Below, one piece after another: positions 50,531 to 60,526 of a stretch of 64,000 bases of DNA (the stretch's first letter is position 1; every line of letters begins with the position of its first letter). The position numbers and the translations under genes are program-made. Origin of the DNA: Microbacteriaceae bacterium (lineage in GTDB: Bacteria > Actinomycetota > Actinomycetes > Actinomycetales > Microbacteriaceae); assembly GCA_004297935.1 (NCBI GenBank), contig SCRE01000010.1, forward strand, positions 1-64,000, in the 5' to 3' direction. The notes beneath the pieces were generated by a model. That model did not search any database. It saw only the letters and a list, made by a program, of their open reading frames with translations, and was not told the origin of the DNA.

Positions 50531-50686
50531 GGTGGTCGAGCAGCGAGGTAAAGACGGCGGTCGAGTAGCGAGGTACGAGCGTATCGAGACCCGTATCGAG
50601 ACCGCGTAACGAGGTCTCGATACACTCGCTGGCGCTCGTTACTCGACCAACGGGAATGCTGCGCTCGCGGGCTACTCGACCAACGG
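50531..50686. repeat. palindromic repeat, copy 5, compound
   Basis: GGTGGTCGAGCAGCGAGG and GGTCGAGTAGCGAGGTACGAG are followed by two TATCGAGACC units, then GGTCTCGATACACTCGCTGG and two CTACTCGACCAACGGG-type ends. It looks like two or three elements merged. The remaining 50687-50925 has no supported gene. Confidence 0.85.
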
Positions 50687-50925
50687 GATGATGCAATTCG
50701 ATGACTGTGAAAAGACCCCGCGAATGGAAAACACGGGGTGATCTTCGACTGCGACGCGGGCGATGCCCTGATGCGGAGCGCCGGTTCCCGCCGGACACGA
50801 ACCTGCTGTAGTTGCACGGATGACGTCGTAATCGTTTCCGCAAGTGCCGTGGTCGACGCCGCGGTCAGCGCCATAACCAGTGCTACGGCCGGTGCCCCGG
50901 TCAAGGTCTCACCGACCTCACGCCC

Positions 50926-51420
50926 TCACGGCTCCACGTACGAGAGCCCGACCGCACTTTCCAGCGTCGCCGATGCCGCGTGAAGCGACACATCCCAGGT
51001 ATGCTCTCCAACGATACCGTCGGCGATGACATGTCCCCAACGCTGGAAGGCTTCGACTGCCGCACGCGTATGCGGGCCGAAGTCGCCGTCCACGACGAGA
51101 ACTGTGCCGCCCCACTGAGCGGACCCATTGTTCAGCACGGTCTGCAGGCTGGAGACGACCGCTCCCGTCGAACCCGTTTGCAGCACCGGCATGGGTCCAC
51201 CTGCGGGGAGCGCCGCCCAGGTGAGCGGGCCGACGATGCCATCAACGGGCATCGGCGGGTGACTCTGCTGAAACTCGATCACGGCCGTGTGCGTTGCCGG
51301 GCCGAAGTCGCCATCCACGACGACCGACAGATTCGGTGTCCGCCGGAGCGCACGCTGCAAGCGCCGCACCGCGTCGCCGGTTGCACCCTGACGAATCGTT
51401 GGTTGACCTGGGTTCGCCAT
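50926..51420 (-). CDS. protein of two peptidoglycan-binding (PG_binding_1) domains
   Basis: A 164-residue protein with two consecutive PG_binding_1 domains: RQGATGDAVRRLQRALR to VDGDFGPATHTAVIEFQQ with GIVGPLTWAAL, and TGSTGAVVSSLQTVLNN to VDGDFGPHTRAAVEAFQRW with GIVGEHTWDVSL. Such domains bind cell-wall peptide or glycan. No signal peptide or catalytic domain is seen, so it may be cytosolic, exported by an unusual route, or an endolysin-type accessory. ATG 51420 has GAGGGGGA upstream. The neighbouring gene is mqo on the same strand, probably unlinked. Confidence 0.85.
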   Translation of the reverse strand: MANPGQPTIRQGATGDAVRRLQRALRRTPNLSVVVDGDFGPATHTAVIEFQQSHPPMPVDGIVGPLTWAALPAGGPMPVLQTGSTGAVVSSLQTVLNNGSAQWGGTVLVVDGDFGPHTRAAVEAFQRWGHVIADGIVGEHTWDVSLHAASATLESAVGLSYVEP

Positions 51421-51536
51421 GAGAATCCCCCTCTTTCGTTCGCGCCCAGGGTACGCCCGGCGAGGCCGCCGGAACAGTGCCAAGTCGCACGAATTGCGCG
51501 AGGTGGCGCGGCATCCGCCCGATGCCCGTCACACGT

Positions 51537-53012
51537 CTACGCCAGCAGGTTCAGCACCTTTGCGGATGCCGCCATCACCTTTTTCGCCTTTGCCGGTTCG
51601 TCGTTCAGCGTCGTGCCGAGCGTCGGGATGAGTTCACGCAGCTTTGGCTCCCAACCAGGGTATTGTTCCGGGAAGCACCGCTTCAGCACGTCGAGCATGA
51701 TCGGCACAGCCGTCGACGCCCCCGGCGAGGCGCCGAGCAGGCCGGCGATCGACCCATCGGCGGATGCGACGACCTCGGTTCCGAACTGCAGCACGCCGCC
51801 GCGCTTCGCATCCTTCTTCATGACCTGAACGCGTTGGCCGGCGGTGATGAGCTCCCAGTCTGCACCCTTCGCGGTCGGCACGAACTCGCGCAGAGCCGCG
51901 ACCTTCTTGGCGCGTGAGGCGAGCAGCTGGCCGATCAGGTATTTCATGAGGTCGAAATTGTCACGCGCGACGGCCAGCATCGGGCCGATATTGCTCGGCC
52001 GGATCGAACCGGGCAGGTCGAACCACGAACCCTTCTTGAGGAACTTCGGGCTGAATCCCGCATACGGCCCGAACAGCAAGGACGCCTCACCGTTGACAAC
52101 TCGCGTGTCCAGGTGCGGAACCGACATCGGTGGTGAACCGACCGACGCCTTGCCGTAGACCTTCGCGTGGTGCTGCGCGACAAGCTTCGGGTTGGTCGTT
52201 CGCAGGAACTCGCCGCTGATCGGAAAACCGCCGAATCCCTTGATCTCGGGGATGCCGGACTTCTGCAGCAGATGCAGCGCACCACCGCCCGCACCGACGA
52301 ACACGAACCGGGCACTCACCTCATGTGGCGTGTTGCCGACGATGTGGCGCACGCGCAACTTCCAGAGCCCGTCCTTCGTGCGGCGGATGCCTTTCACCCG
52401 GCTGTTCAGCGCCACCTGCGCCCCATGCTCATTGAGGTTCTGCATGAGAGCGTTGGTCAGCGAACCGAAGTCGACATCGGTGCCGGCCTCGACACGGGTT
52501 GCCGCGACAGCCTCACGCGGATTGCGCTTTTTCATCATCAGCGGAACCCACTGCGCGATCACTTCGGGATCGGCGGAGTATTCGATGTCGGCGAACAGCG
52601 GCTGGTCCTTCAGTGCAAGATAGCGCTGGTGCAGGTAGCGCACGTTCTTCTTGCCACGCACGAACGTCATGTGCGGTGCTGTGTTGATGAACGAGTTCGG
52701 GTCGGGCAACTCCCCCCGAGTAACCAGGCTTGCCCAGAACTGACGACTCAGCTGGAATTGCTCGTTGATGCTGATGGCCTTCGCCGGGTCGAGCACGCCG
52801 TCTTCGGTCTCCGGCATGTAATTGAGCTCGCACAGGGCCGAATGGCCTGTGCCCGCGTTGTTCCACGGGTTGGAGCTCTCCTGCGCCACGTCACCGAGTG
52901 CCTCATAGATGCGGATGGTCCAGTCCGGCTGCAGCTGCTGCAGGAAGGTCGCCAGCGTGGCGCTCATGATGCCGCCACCGATGAGGACGACGTCGATCGG
53001 GGAATTACTCAC
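51537..53012 (-). CDS. mqo: malate:quinone oxidoreductase
   Basis: A 491-residue FAD-dependent, membrane-associated malate:quinone oxidoreductase that oxidises L-malate to oxaloacetate and passes electrons to menaquinone. FAD motif VVLIGGGIMSATLA is at residues ~8-21; family signatures include SSNPWNNAGTGHSALCELNY, INEQFQLSRQFW, GTDVDFGSLTNAL, GFGGFPISGEFLRT and GLLGASPGASTAVPIML. Length matches the family. The GTG 53012 start has no ribosome site; a TAGAAT hexamer (53019-53024 on the minus strand) lies at the distance expected for a leaderless transcript. Confidence 0.95.
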   Translation of the reverse strand: MSNSPIDVVLIGGGIMSATLATFLQQLQPDWTIRIYEALGDVAQESSNPWNNAGTGHSALCELNYMPETEDGVLDPAKAISINEQFQLSRQFWASLVTRGELPDPNSFINTAPHMTFVRGKKNVRYLHQRYLALKDQPLFADIEYSADPEVIAQWVPLMMKKRNPREAVAATRVEAGTDVDFGSLTNALMQNLNEHGAQVALNSRVKGIRRTKDGLWKLRVRHIVGNTPHEVSARFVFVGAGGGALHLLQKSGIPEIKGFGGFPISGEFLRTTNPKLVAQHHAKVYGKASVGSPPMSVPHLDTRVVNGEASLLFGPYAGFSPKFLKKGSWFDLPGSIRPSNIGPMLAVARDNFDLMKYLIGQLLASRAKKVAALREFVPTAKGADWELITAGQRVQVMKKDAKRGGVLQFGTEVVASADGSIAGLLGASPGASTAVPIMLDVLKRCFPEQYPGWEPKLRELIPTLGTTLNDEPAKAKKVMAASAKVLNLLA

Positions 53013-53018
53013 CTATCG

Positions 53019-53024
53019 ATTCTA
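53019..53024 (-). promoter_or_regulatory. candidate -10 element of leaderless mqo transcript
   Basis: TAGAAT on the minus strand ends six bases before GTG 53012, so RNA would begin on the start codon. No convincing -35 is visible; the expected site lies inside the 70-bp tandem repeat. Confidence 0.3.
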
Positions 53025-53030
53025 TTGCGC

Positions 53031-53170
53031 GGTGGAGCTTGGAGGATCGCGTAGCGATCCGCGACCCCAGCGCCGAGCGAGCCTGCGAGCGAAGGGTGGC
53101 GGTGGAGCTTGGAGGATCGCCTAGCGATCCGCGACCCTTGTCGCCAGCGAGCCTGCGAGCGAAGGGTGGC
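53031..53170. repeat. two tandem copies of a 70-bp unit
   Basis: 53031-53100 and 53101-53170 are nearly identical; each opens GGTGGAGCTTGGAGGATCGC, contains the palindrome GGATCGCSTAGCGATCC and ends GCGAGCGAAGGGTGGC. Differences cluster in the middle (ACCCCAGCGCCGAGC against ACCCTTGTCGCCAGC). The pair occupies the divergent promoter region of mqo and the OmpR-type regulator. Confidence 0.95.
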
Positions 53171-53246
53171 GGCACCACACCGAAGACCGCGGTGCCTGTG
53201 GATGCAGGATGCAGGAGAGCGTCTCGAACGTTGCTATCGTAAAGGC

Positions 53247-54113
53247 ATGACCGACGACGAGGGGCTCCGTCGCGTCGCCGTTGTCGTTGAAGACGACGCC
53301 GACATCCGCAATCTACTCGAGGCCGTCCTGACTCAGGCCGGTTTCGAGACACACACCGCATCGAACGGACTCGACGGTGTCGAGCAGGTGCGCGCACACG
53401 ACCCTGTCGTCACCACGCTGGACATCAGTCTGCCCGGCATCGATGGTTTCGAAGTCGCCCGGCGCATCCGTGCGTTCAGTTCGGCCTACATCGTCATGCT
53501 CACGGCCCGGAACGATGAAATCGACACGCTCGTCGGGTTGGACGCGGGCGCGGACGACTATGTGACCAAGCCGTTCCGTCCGCGGGAGTTGCGCGCACGC
53601 ATCGAAGCCATGATGCGGCGACCACGCCTGGGCCAGACCGAGGACACGACTCCGACTGAGAGCACAGCGCAAACGACGGGCACAGCGGATGCCACAGGCA
53701 CAGCGGATGCCGGCGGCCCGGCCACGAACGATTCCGCAGCATCCGCGTCGGCTGGCGCCGGTAGCGCGGTGACGGCTCGCGGCATGACCGATGACTGGAT
53801 TGCGCACGACGTCTTACGGTTGAGCCCGTCGATGCGGCTGGTTGAGCTCGACGGAGCGCGCATCGAATTGACCAGAACCGAGTTCGAGCTTCTACTGTGC
53901 ATCATGTCCAATGGCAGCCGGGTGGTGTCGAAGTCGGCACTGGCGACCGCCATGCGCGCGGACGAATACGACACCAGCGACTATGTGTCGGACTCGGACC
54001 GCCGGACGGTCGAGGTGCATCTGGCGAATCTGCGCCGCAAGCTCGGGGACAGCGGCTCCCGTCCGCGCTGGATCGAAACAGTGCGTGGCGTCGGGTATCG
54101 CATGACCGCGTAG
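53247..54113 (+). CDS. OmpR-type response regulator
   Basis: A 288-residue regulator. The receiver has the acidic pair in VVVEDDADIRNLL, the phospho-acceptor aspartate in TTLDISLPGIDGFEV, and the lysine in DYVTKPFRPREL. A ~50-residue Thr/Ala/Gly-rich linker (two TGTADA units from 18-bp repeats, 53676-53711) leads to a winged-helix DNA-binding domain (ELTRTEFELLLCIMSNGSRVVS to RRKLGDSGSRPRWIETVRGVGYRM). ATG 53247 is the only start consistent with the receiver. The kinase at 56003, encoded convergently nearby, is the likely partner. The long linker is atypical. Confidence 0.92.
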   Translation: MTDDEGLRRVAVVVEDDADIRNLLEAVLTQAGFETHTASNGLDGVEQVRAHDPVVTTLDISLPGIDGFEVARRIRAFSSAYIVMLTARNDEIDTLVGLDAGADDYVTKPFRPRELRARIEAMMRRPRLGQTEDTTPTESTAQTTGTADATGTADAGGPATNDSAASASAGAGSAVTARGMTDDWIAHDVLRLSPSMRLVELDGARIELTRTEFELLLCIMSNGSRVVSKSALATAMRADEYDTSDYVSDSDRRTVEVHLANLRRKLGDSGSRPRWIETVRGVGYRMTA

Positions 54114-54188
54114 CCCACGCCAGATGAGGCAAGCACAGACAAGAGCAAACGCCCAGACAAGGGCAAGTGGGCAGACAAGGGCAAGCGC

Positions 54189-54551
54189 CTAGACGTGGGC
54201 GAGCGCCCGTATCGTCTGCTCCCCAGTGCAGCGCAGCTTGTCCAAGCCGCGTCTGCACTCGTCCAGACGATTCGCGCGCACGAATCGCTCGAGCTTCGCG
54301 ATCCGTCTGGCCAACCGAACGGCACCGATCATCTCGCCGCCGGTGCGCATGCTCAGCAATGTGACGTAGGCCGCATCGGCATCCGCAGTTTCGAGCGCCG
54401 CACTCAGACGGTCCAGCCGGGCGGGCCATGCGCTCACGAAATCGGCGACGAACCGGCTGGCGATCGCGGTCGATCCACAGAGCTGGGCAACGATCGCGTC
54501 CCAGGCCTGCGGATCGATCAACTCATCGTTCGCCACGTTATTGCCGCTCAT
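54189..54551 (-). CDS. Hpt-like protein lacking the phospho-histidine
   Basis: A 120-residue all-helical protein laid out like a histidine phosphotransfer domain: IDPQAWDAIVAQL, then STAIASRFVADFVSAWPARLDRLS and a third helix LLSMRTGGEMIGAVRLARRIAKLE. In functional Hpt domains the last helix reads AHxLKGxxxxxGA; here the same GA-ending segment has leucine in the histidine position (LLSMRTGGEMIGA). It therefore cannot be phosphorylated at that site. It converges on the response regulator and follows the degenerate GGDEF gene on the same strand. ATG 54551 lies at the conserved start. Confidence 0.65.
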   Translation of the reverse strand: MSGNNVANDELIDPQAWDAIVAQLCGSTAIASRFVADFVSAWPARLDRLSAALETADADAAYVTLLSMRTGGEMIGAVRLARRIAKLERFVRANRLDECRRGLDKLRCTGEQTIRALAHV

Positions 54552-54833
54552 TAGGCGCTGTCTTGTTTCGGGTAAGTTCTGCCTTAAGGGCCCGGGATGC
54601 ATTGTTCGGGTTTGCATCCCGGGCCATCGGGTATCAATAATCGGCACCGGTGATTCGTTCGGGTCTGTGCTCACCGTGCCGGCCCTTGCGGGTTGTCAAC
54701 AGTCTGCTCGACGTGTCTCAACAGCACCCAGAGGTTGCAATAAGGTTCGCTCAAGATTGACTCAATCTTTACCTGCCCGACGCGGCCGAACAGGTCATGA
54801 CCGGTGCGGCTCGAGTCTCATCAGCACCCGGCC

Positions 54834-56006
54834 CTAAGACTCGGCCGCTGCGACGACAATGCGATTGCGGCCGGCCTTCTTCGACGCGATCAGCGCCTCC
54901 ACGGCGCTGTCCTGCAACCAGCGCAGGCTGTAGCCGATCGTCGCGGAATCCGCGACCCCGAAACTGGCCGTCACCCGCACCCCCGCACCGTCGCCGATCA
55001 GCGGCGTCTCGATCAGGTACAGACGGATGCGTTCGGCCAGCGTCGCCGCTTCGGTCGCGGTCGCGTCCGGCAGCAGGAAGACGAACCGATTCGCCACGAG
55101 CCGGCACAGCGGGGTGCCCGGCGGTGTGGTCGATCGCAACACGTCGACGAAACGAACGAGCACCTGGTCACCGTATGCGCGCCCGAACGCCGCGTTGATG
55201 CCGGCGAGTTCGTCGATGTCTGCCACCACGAGCGCAATCGGCCAGGCAGATTCGCGAGCTGCCACGAGCATCGGGGTGACGACATCCGTGAATTGATCGG
55301 GGCTGGCGGTCTCTGTGAGCACGTCCGCACGACGCCGGTTGGTGAACGTCTGCCGGGAATCCTCCCCGCGCAGGCTCACCATCGAGATCGCACCGCCGGT
55401 GACGAAGGCGACGAGCATCAGTGCGGTCACGCCCGAGCCGAAATATGTTGTGAAAACGGCGCTGTTCGGCCCGACCAGATAGAAGGCGATCACCCGGCCG
55501 AGATAGTACACGCCGGACAACAGCATCAACACACTCAGGAATCGCGCATTGTTGAAGCTCAGCAGCCGAGGGCGCAGACATTCGACGCCGGCCAGAACGC
55601 CGAAGGCGGACATCGCCCAGAACATCAGATCCGAGCCCGCCCAGTATCCGCCGGACGGCCCCTCCAGCAATGGCACCGCTGCCACGCCGGCGGCCACAAC
55701 GAGCACGACCCAGAGCAACATCGTGCGATCATTGAACCGACGCGCGCCCGCCCAGATCGCACCGAACCCGAGGACGGCCGCGCCGTTGCCGAGCGGAATG
55801 CCCCACCACATCTGTGTGTACACGGACGACAACAGATAGGCGAACGTCGTCGTGGTGGCCGAAACGTAGGCAAGCGACCACAGGCGCCCGACGGTGTCCT
55901 CTCCCCTGCCCAAGCTGTCGATGACGAACAGCACGGCGGCCAGCGTCACCACGAGCGCCGACGCGATGAACAGCGTCGGAAGATCCAGTGTGATCGGCCG
56001 GATCAC
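54834..56006 (-). CDS. membrane protein with degenerate GGDEF domain
   Basis: A 390-residue protein with about six membrane helices (residues ~8-210; LFIASALVVTLAAVLFVI, MLLWVVLVVAAGVAAVPLL, SGVTALMLVAFVTGGAISMV) and a C-terminal GGDEF-fold domain. The fold is clear from VVADIDELAGINAAFGRAYGDQVL and LRLYLIETPL-like elements, but the signature GGDEF is replaced by VANRF in RLVANRFVFLLP. Diguanylate cyclase activity is thus unlikely; it may bind nucleotide or act as a partner. GTG 56006 overlaps the stop of the upstream histidine kinase gene, so the two are co-translated. Confidence 0.8.
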   Translation of the reverse strand: MIRPITLDLPTLFIASALVVTLAAVLFVIDSLGRGEDTVGRLWSLAYVSATTTTFAYLLSSVYTQMWWGIPLGNGAAVLGFGAIWAGARRFNDRTMLLWVVLVVAAGVAAVPLLEGPSGGYWAGSDLMFWAMSAFGVLAGVECLRPRLLSFNNARFLSVLMLLSGVYYLGRVIAFYLVGPNSAVFTTYFGSGVTALMLVAFVTGGAISMVSLRGEDSRQTFTNRRRADVLTETASPDQFTDVVTPMLVAARESAWPIALVVADIDELAGINAAFGRAYGDQVLVRFVDVLRSTTPPGTPLCRLVANRFVFLLPDATATEAATLAERIRLYLIETPLIGDGAGVRVTASFGVADSATIGYSLRWLQDSAVEALIASKKAGRNRIVVAAAES

Positions 56007-57724
56007 GAGACACCTTCGTTCGTCGCCGGTGGCTGGTCTGTCTCCTGCCCGGCGACCGGGACGGTGATCGACACGGTCGTTCCGACCCCGAGTTCACTGG
56101 TGAGACGGATGTCGCCTCCGTGCTCTCGCACGATCGCTCGACTGATGCTCAGGCCCAGGCCCGTTCCGCTGATCGCGCCGCCGCGCACGGCCGGGGCGCG
56201 ATAGAAGCGATCGAACAACCTGGCCTGGTCTTCGGCGGAGATGCCGCTGCCGTCATCGCTGACGACGATCGTCAATTCATCGACCGTCGTGGTCAACCGC
56301 ACCGAGACCGTACCACCCTGTTTGCCGTATTTGAGCGCATTGGACAGCACATTGTCGAGCACCTGGCGCATGCGCAGCGGGTCGACGAAGGCTCTCGTAC
56401 CCGCCGTGGCATTGCTGGTGATGATGGTGGAGACCTCGCGGGCACGTGGCGCCCGCGCCTCGATCGCGTCGAGAATGATCTGACCGAGGTCGACATCACG
56501 GCGCAGCACTGCGAGCTTTCCCTCTTCGCTGCTTGCGGCGACCAGCATGTCCGAGACGAGTTGCAGCATCCGGTCGGCGTTGTCCGCCGCAATGCGGGTG
56601 TACGAAACGGCGTCGTCCGGAACACCCGGGGCGTCCAACGCGAGCTCGAGATAGCCGACGATCGACGTCAACGGCGTGCGAAGTTCGTGCGACACCGCAG
56701 AGATCAGCTCCTCCTTCGCGCGCTGGGCCTGCACCTCGGCGGTCACGTCGAGAAACGCGACGACCGCGCCGGTGCGCACGCCAGCGTCGGTCGCGATCTG
56801 TTGAGCTGAGACGGACAGCGCGGCCTGCGGCGTTCCGGGCTCGCCAACCCAGACAAGCTCGCGATCAAAGGTCTCTCCCGCACGCGCGCGGGCAACCGGG
56901 TCGTCCTCCTGTGCGACACGGGTCGTGCGGTCGACTCCATAGAAAACAAGCTGGTCGTGCAGGCTGTGTGCCGTCACCCCGAGCAGCTCGGCACTGCGCT
57001 GGTTGGAGAACGACTGGGTGCCGTCGGCTTCGAGTCCGAGGATGCCGAAATCGACCGCGTCCAAAACCCCGCGCAGAACACGCCGGTCGCGCTTCGCGCT
57101 CTCCAACGCCTCCTCCACCAGTTCGCCCTGCCGTGCCAGCATCTTCGTCTGCCCCTGCGCCCTGCTGGACATCAGTGCGACGGTGATGCCGACGAACGCC
57201 ACCAGCAGCGGCACAATGAAGTGGGCCGCATTTCCGATCGTGTACTCCGTCGGATCGGCGACGGCTGGACCCCACACCGCCAGCGAGCCGAGCACGAACG
57301 CCACGATCGCTCCGATATGGCGAAACGAGCTCGCGAGCCAAATCGTCGGCAGAATCAGGACCAGATTGAGCCCGGGGTTGTCCTTGCCCGCGCACATGAA
57401 ACCGATCGCGGCGATGTCGAGAATCGGCAACACGATCACCCACGTCGGGTGCAATCGACTCCACGGCAGAACCAGTGCGAGCGCCGTGACGACCAAGACG
57501 ATGACCACGCCCACGACGAATACGGCCGACGCCAGCAGGCGCGGCGCGAGCAGGGCGACGGCGAACGTGACCAGCGTCGTGAGCCCGGTGAGCGGCAGCT
57601 GGGACAAAAACACCGAACGGCCCTGGGTCATGCCGATGCCGGCGAGCCCTGCTACATCCGCCGGGCGTGTCGAGTTCGGCGAGAGCGTGAAACCCCCGGC
57701 TGTGTTCGTCGCCCCGCCGACCAT
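56003..57724 (-). CDS. PAS-containing sensor histidine kinase (HisKA type)
   Basis: A 573-residue membrane kinase. Six or so hydrophobic segments (residues ~40-190) precede a PAS domain (VLDAVDFGILGLEADGTQSF to VVAFLDVTAEVQAQRAKE), a HisKA domain with the phospho-histidine in AVSHELRTPLTSI, and an ATPase domain with Asn box DNVLSNALKYG, SDDGSGI, F-box LFDRFYRA and G-box GTGLGLSI. GTG or ATG 57724 gives a long N-terminus (MVGGATNTAGG); the first ~30 residues are not conserved-looking. It probably signals to the OmpR-type regulator at 53247, with the degenerate GGDEF and Hpt-like proteins as accessory parts. Confidence 0.92.
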   Translation of the reverse strand: MVGGATNTAGGFTLSPNSTRPADVAGLAGIGMTQGRSVFLSQLPLTGLTTLVTFAVALLAPRLLASAVFVVGVVIVLVVTALALVLPWSRLHPTWVIVLPILDIAAIGFMCAGKDNPGLNLVLILPTIWLASSFRHIGAIVAFVLGSLAVWGPAVADPTEYTIGNAAHFIVPLLVAFVGITVALMSSRAQGQTKMLARQGELVEEALESAKRDRRVLRGVLDAVDFGILGLEADGTQSFSNQRSAELLGVTAHSLHDQLVFYGVDRTTRVAQEDDPVARARAGETFDRELVWVGEPGTPQAALSVSAQQIATDAGVRTGAVVAFLDVTAEVQAQRAKEELISAVSHELRTPLTSIVGYLELALDAPGVPDDAVSYTRIAADNADRMLQLVSDMLVAASSEEGKLAVLRRDVDLGQIILDAIEARAPRAREVSTIITSNATAGTRAFVDPLRMRQVLDNVLSNALKYGKQGGTVSVRLTTTVDELTIVVSDDGSGISAEDQARLFDRFYRAPAVRGGAISGTGLGLSISRAIVREHGGDIRLTSELGVGTTVSITVPVAGQETDQPPATNEGVS

Positions 57725-57832
57725 ATCTTGATGCTAGCGGCAAGCACGCGGCGACCACCGGCTGTGACGCGCTCGCGGACAAAACACCGCATCGCGTCCG
57801 CCACGCTGAGCGAACGGCGCAGTTCGTGCTTG

Positions 57833-58924
<1,092 letters not shown>

Positions 58925-59056
58925 TTACTCAGTTGCTCAGTTGCCTGCCTGGTGCCTGGTTCATCCTGCGCCCGTTTGCACGCTGTGCGCCAGTTAACGT
59001 GGCGCATGCCGTACGAACTGGCGCAGGGCGCATGCGTCGCCGCGTGCGCGACCGGC

Positions 59057-60337
59057 TCAGCGGCCCGTTCCTGCGTGCACGATCGCCTTCGAGTCGGCGT
59101 CCAAGCCGAAGGCGCGATGCACGACGCGCGCGGCCTCCTCGACGCTGTCCGCCCGCGTGACGACTGAAATGCGGATCTCACTGGTCGAGATCATCTCGAT
59201 GTTGATGCCGGCCTCGAACAGCGCCTCGAACAGCAGGGCGGACACCCCGGAGTTGGTGCGCATGCCGTTTCCGACCAGAGCCAACTTGCCGATCTGGTCG
59301 TCGTATTGCAACGACTGGAACCCGACGTCTTGCTGCTCACCGGTCAAGGCGGTCAGAACTCGCTGTCCCTCCGACTTCGGCAACGTGAACGAGATGTCCG
59401 TCAGCCCTGTCGTCACCGCTGACACGTTCTGCACGATCATGTCGACGTTTGCGTTGGCCTTTGCGACGATCTTGAAGATCTGCGCGGCCTTGCCGGGAAC
59501 ATCAGGAACACCGACCACGGTGATCTTGGCCTGGCTGAGGTCAGTCGCTATTCCGGAGATGAGGGCTTCTTCCACAGGGCTACCGTCTTTCTTTTTCAGA
59601 GCCGCTTCATTCAGGACAAGGGTGCCTTCGTTGTTGTTGAAGGAGGAGCGCACGTGCAACGTGACGCCGTGCCGACGCGCATATTCCACCGCTCGTATAT
59701 GCAAGACCTTCGCGCCGGAACCGGCAAGCTCGAGCATCTCTTCGCTCGTGATCCGCTCGATCTTACGAGCCAGCGGAACGACACGAGGATCCGATGTGAA
59801 GACGCCGTCGACATCCGTGTAGATTTCGCAGACGCTGGCGTCCAGCGCGGCGGCGAGCGCGACGGCGGTCGTGTCCGAGCCGCCGCGGCCAAGCGTTGTG
59901 ATGTCGCGGGTGTCACGATTGAAGCCCTGGAATCCGGCGACGATCGCGATCGCCCCCTCGCTCAGGGCGTCTCGGATGCGCCCCGGCGTCACGTCGACGA
60001 TGCGGGCGGCACCGTGATGGGCATCGGTGATCATGCCGGCCTGGCTGCCGGTGAACGATCGCGCGTCGACGCCCATGCTCTTGATTGACATCGCGAGCAA
60101 CGCCATCGAAATGCGTTCCCCGGCTGTCAACAGCATGTCCAGCTCGCGCGGGTCCGGAATCGGTGTCACTTCGTGCGCGAGGTCGACCAGGTCATCGGTG
60201 CTGTCGCCCATCGCGGACACAGCGACCACCACCTCGTTGCCGGCCTTGCGCGTCTCCACGATGCGCTTGGCGACGCGCTTGATGCTCTCCGCGTCTGCGA
60301 CGGACGAGCCGCCGTATTTCTGCACGATCAAAGCCAC
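59057..60337 (-). CDS. lysC: aspartate kinase
   Basis: A 426-residue aspartate kinase, the first enzyme for lysine, threonine, methionine and diaminopimelate. The N-terminal KYGGSSVAD motif, [28 protein letters not shown] and [12 protein letters not shown] define the catalytic domain; two ACT domains follow ([18 protein letters not shown] and [22 protein letters not shown]), so feedback control by lysine and/or threonine is expected. GTG 60337 is preceded by TGGAGAAAATCC. In corynebacteria an internal start gives a separate regulatory subunit, and I do not see an obvious equivalent. Upstream lie two short tandem TGGGATGGGC units. Confidence 0.96.
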   Translation of the reverse strand: MALIVQKYGGSSVADAESIKRVAKRIVETRKAGNEVVVAVSAMGDSTDDLVDLAHEVTPIPDPRELDMLLTAGERISMALLAMSIKSMGVDARSFTGSQAGMITDAHHGAARIVDVTPGRIRDALSEGAIAIVAGFQGFNRDTRDITTLGRGGSDTTAVALAAALDASVCEIYTDVDGVFTSDPRVVPLARKIERITSEEMLELAGSGAKVLHIRAVEYARRHGVTLHVRSSFNNNEGTLVLNEAALKKKDGSPVEEALISGIATDLSQAKITVVGVPDVPGKAAQIFKIVAKANANVDMIVQNVSAVTTGLTDISFTLPKSEGQRVLTALTGEQQDVGFQSLQYDDQIGKLALVGNGMRTNSGVSALLFEALFEAGINIEMISTSEIRISVVTRADSVEEAARVVHRAFGLDADSKAIVHAGTGR

Positions 60338-60479
60338 GGATTTTCTCCAGGGGTGGGATGGGCTGGGATGGGCTGGCGATGCCGAGACCCTTATTCTATC
60401 CGCTTCTATCCGCGCAACTGGCTGGCCCGGCCGCCGTACGACGCATGACGCCGGGCGGTATCGGTGGCATCATGATGTT

Positions 60480-60526
60480 GTCATAAAATGCTTGACATGA
60501 CGTCATAATGGTGTCATTCTGACGTC
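60480..60526 (+). promoter_or_regulatory. leaderless promoter with repeated TGACGTC/TGTCAT operator motifs
   Basis: TTGACA (60492-60497), a 17-bp spacer and CATTCT (60515-60520) put the start of transcription on GTG 60527. The spacer contains the palindrome TGACGTCA (60498-60505), TGACGTC recurs at 60520-60526, and TGTCAT appears at 60479-60484 and 60512-60517. Probable autoregulatory site of the RHH protein encoded next. Confidence 0.55.

Noticed and set aside
50521-50904. Small secreted protein gene on the minus strand with a signal-peptide-like start (ALVMALTAASTTALA)
   Set aside because: No ribosome site, a TTG start, and the C-terminal two-thirds is encoded by the palindromic repeat; not supported as a gene.
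53031-53170. CRISPR or attachment-site duplication
   Set aside because: Two adjoining 70-bp copies without spacer, integrase or tRNA; better described as a tandem duplication.
54834-56006. Active diguanylate cyclase
   Set aside because: The GGDEF signature is replaced by VANRF, which removes catalytic residues.
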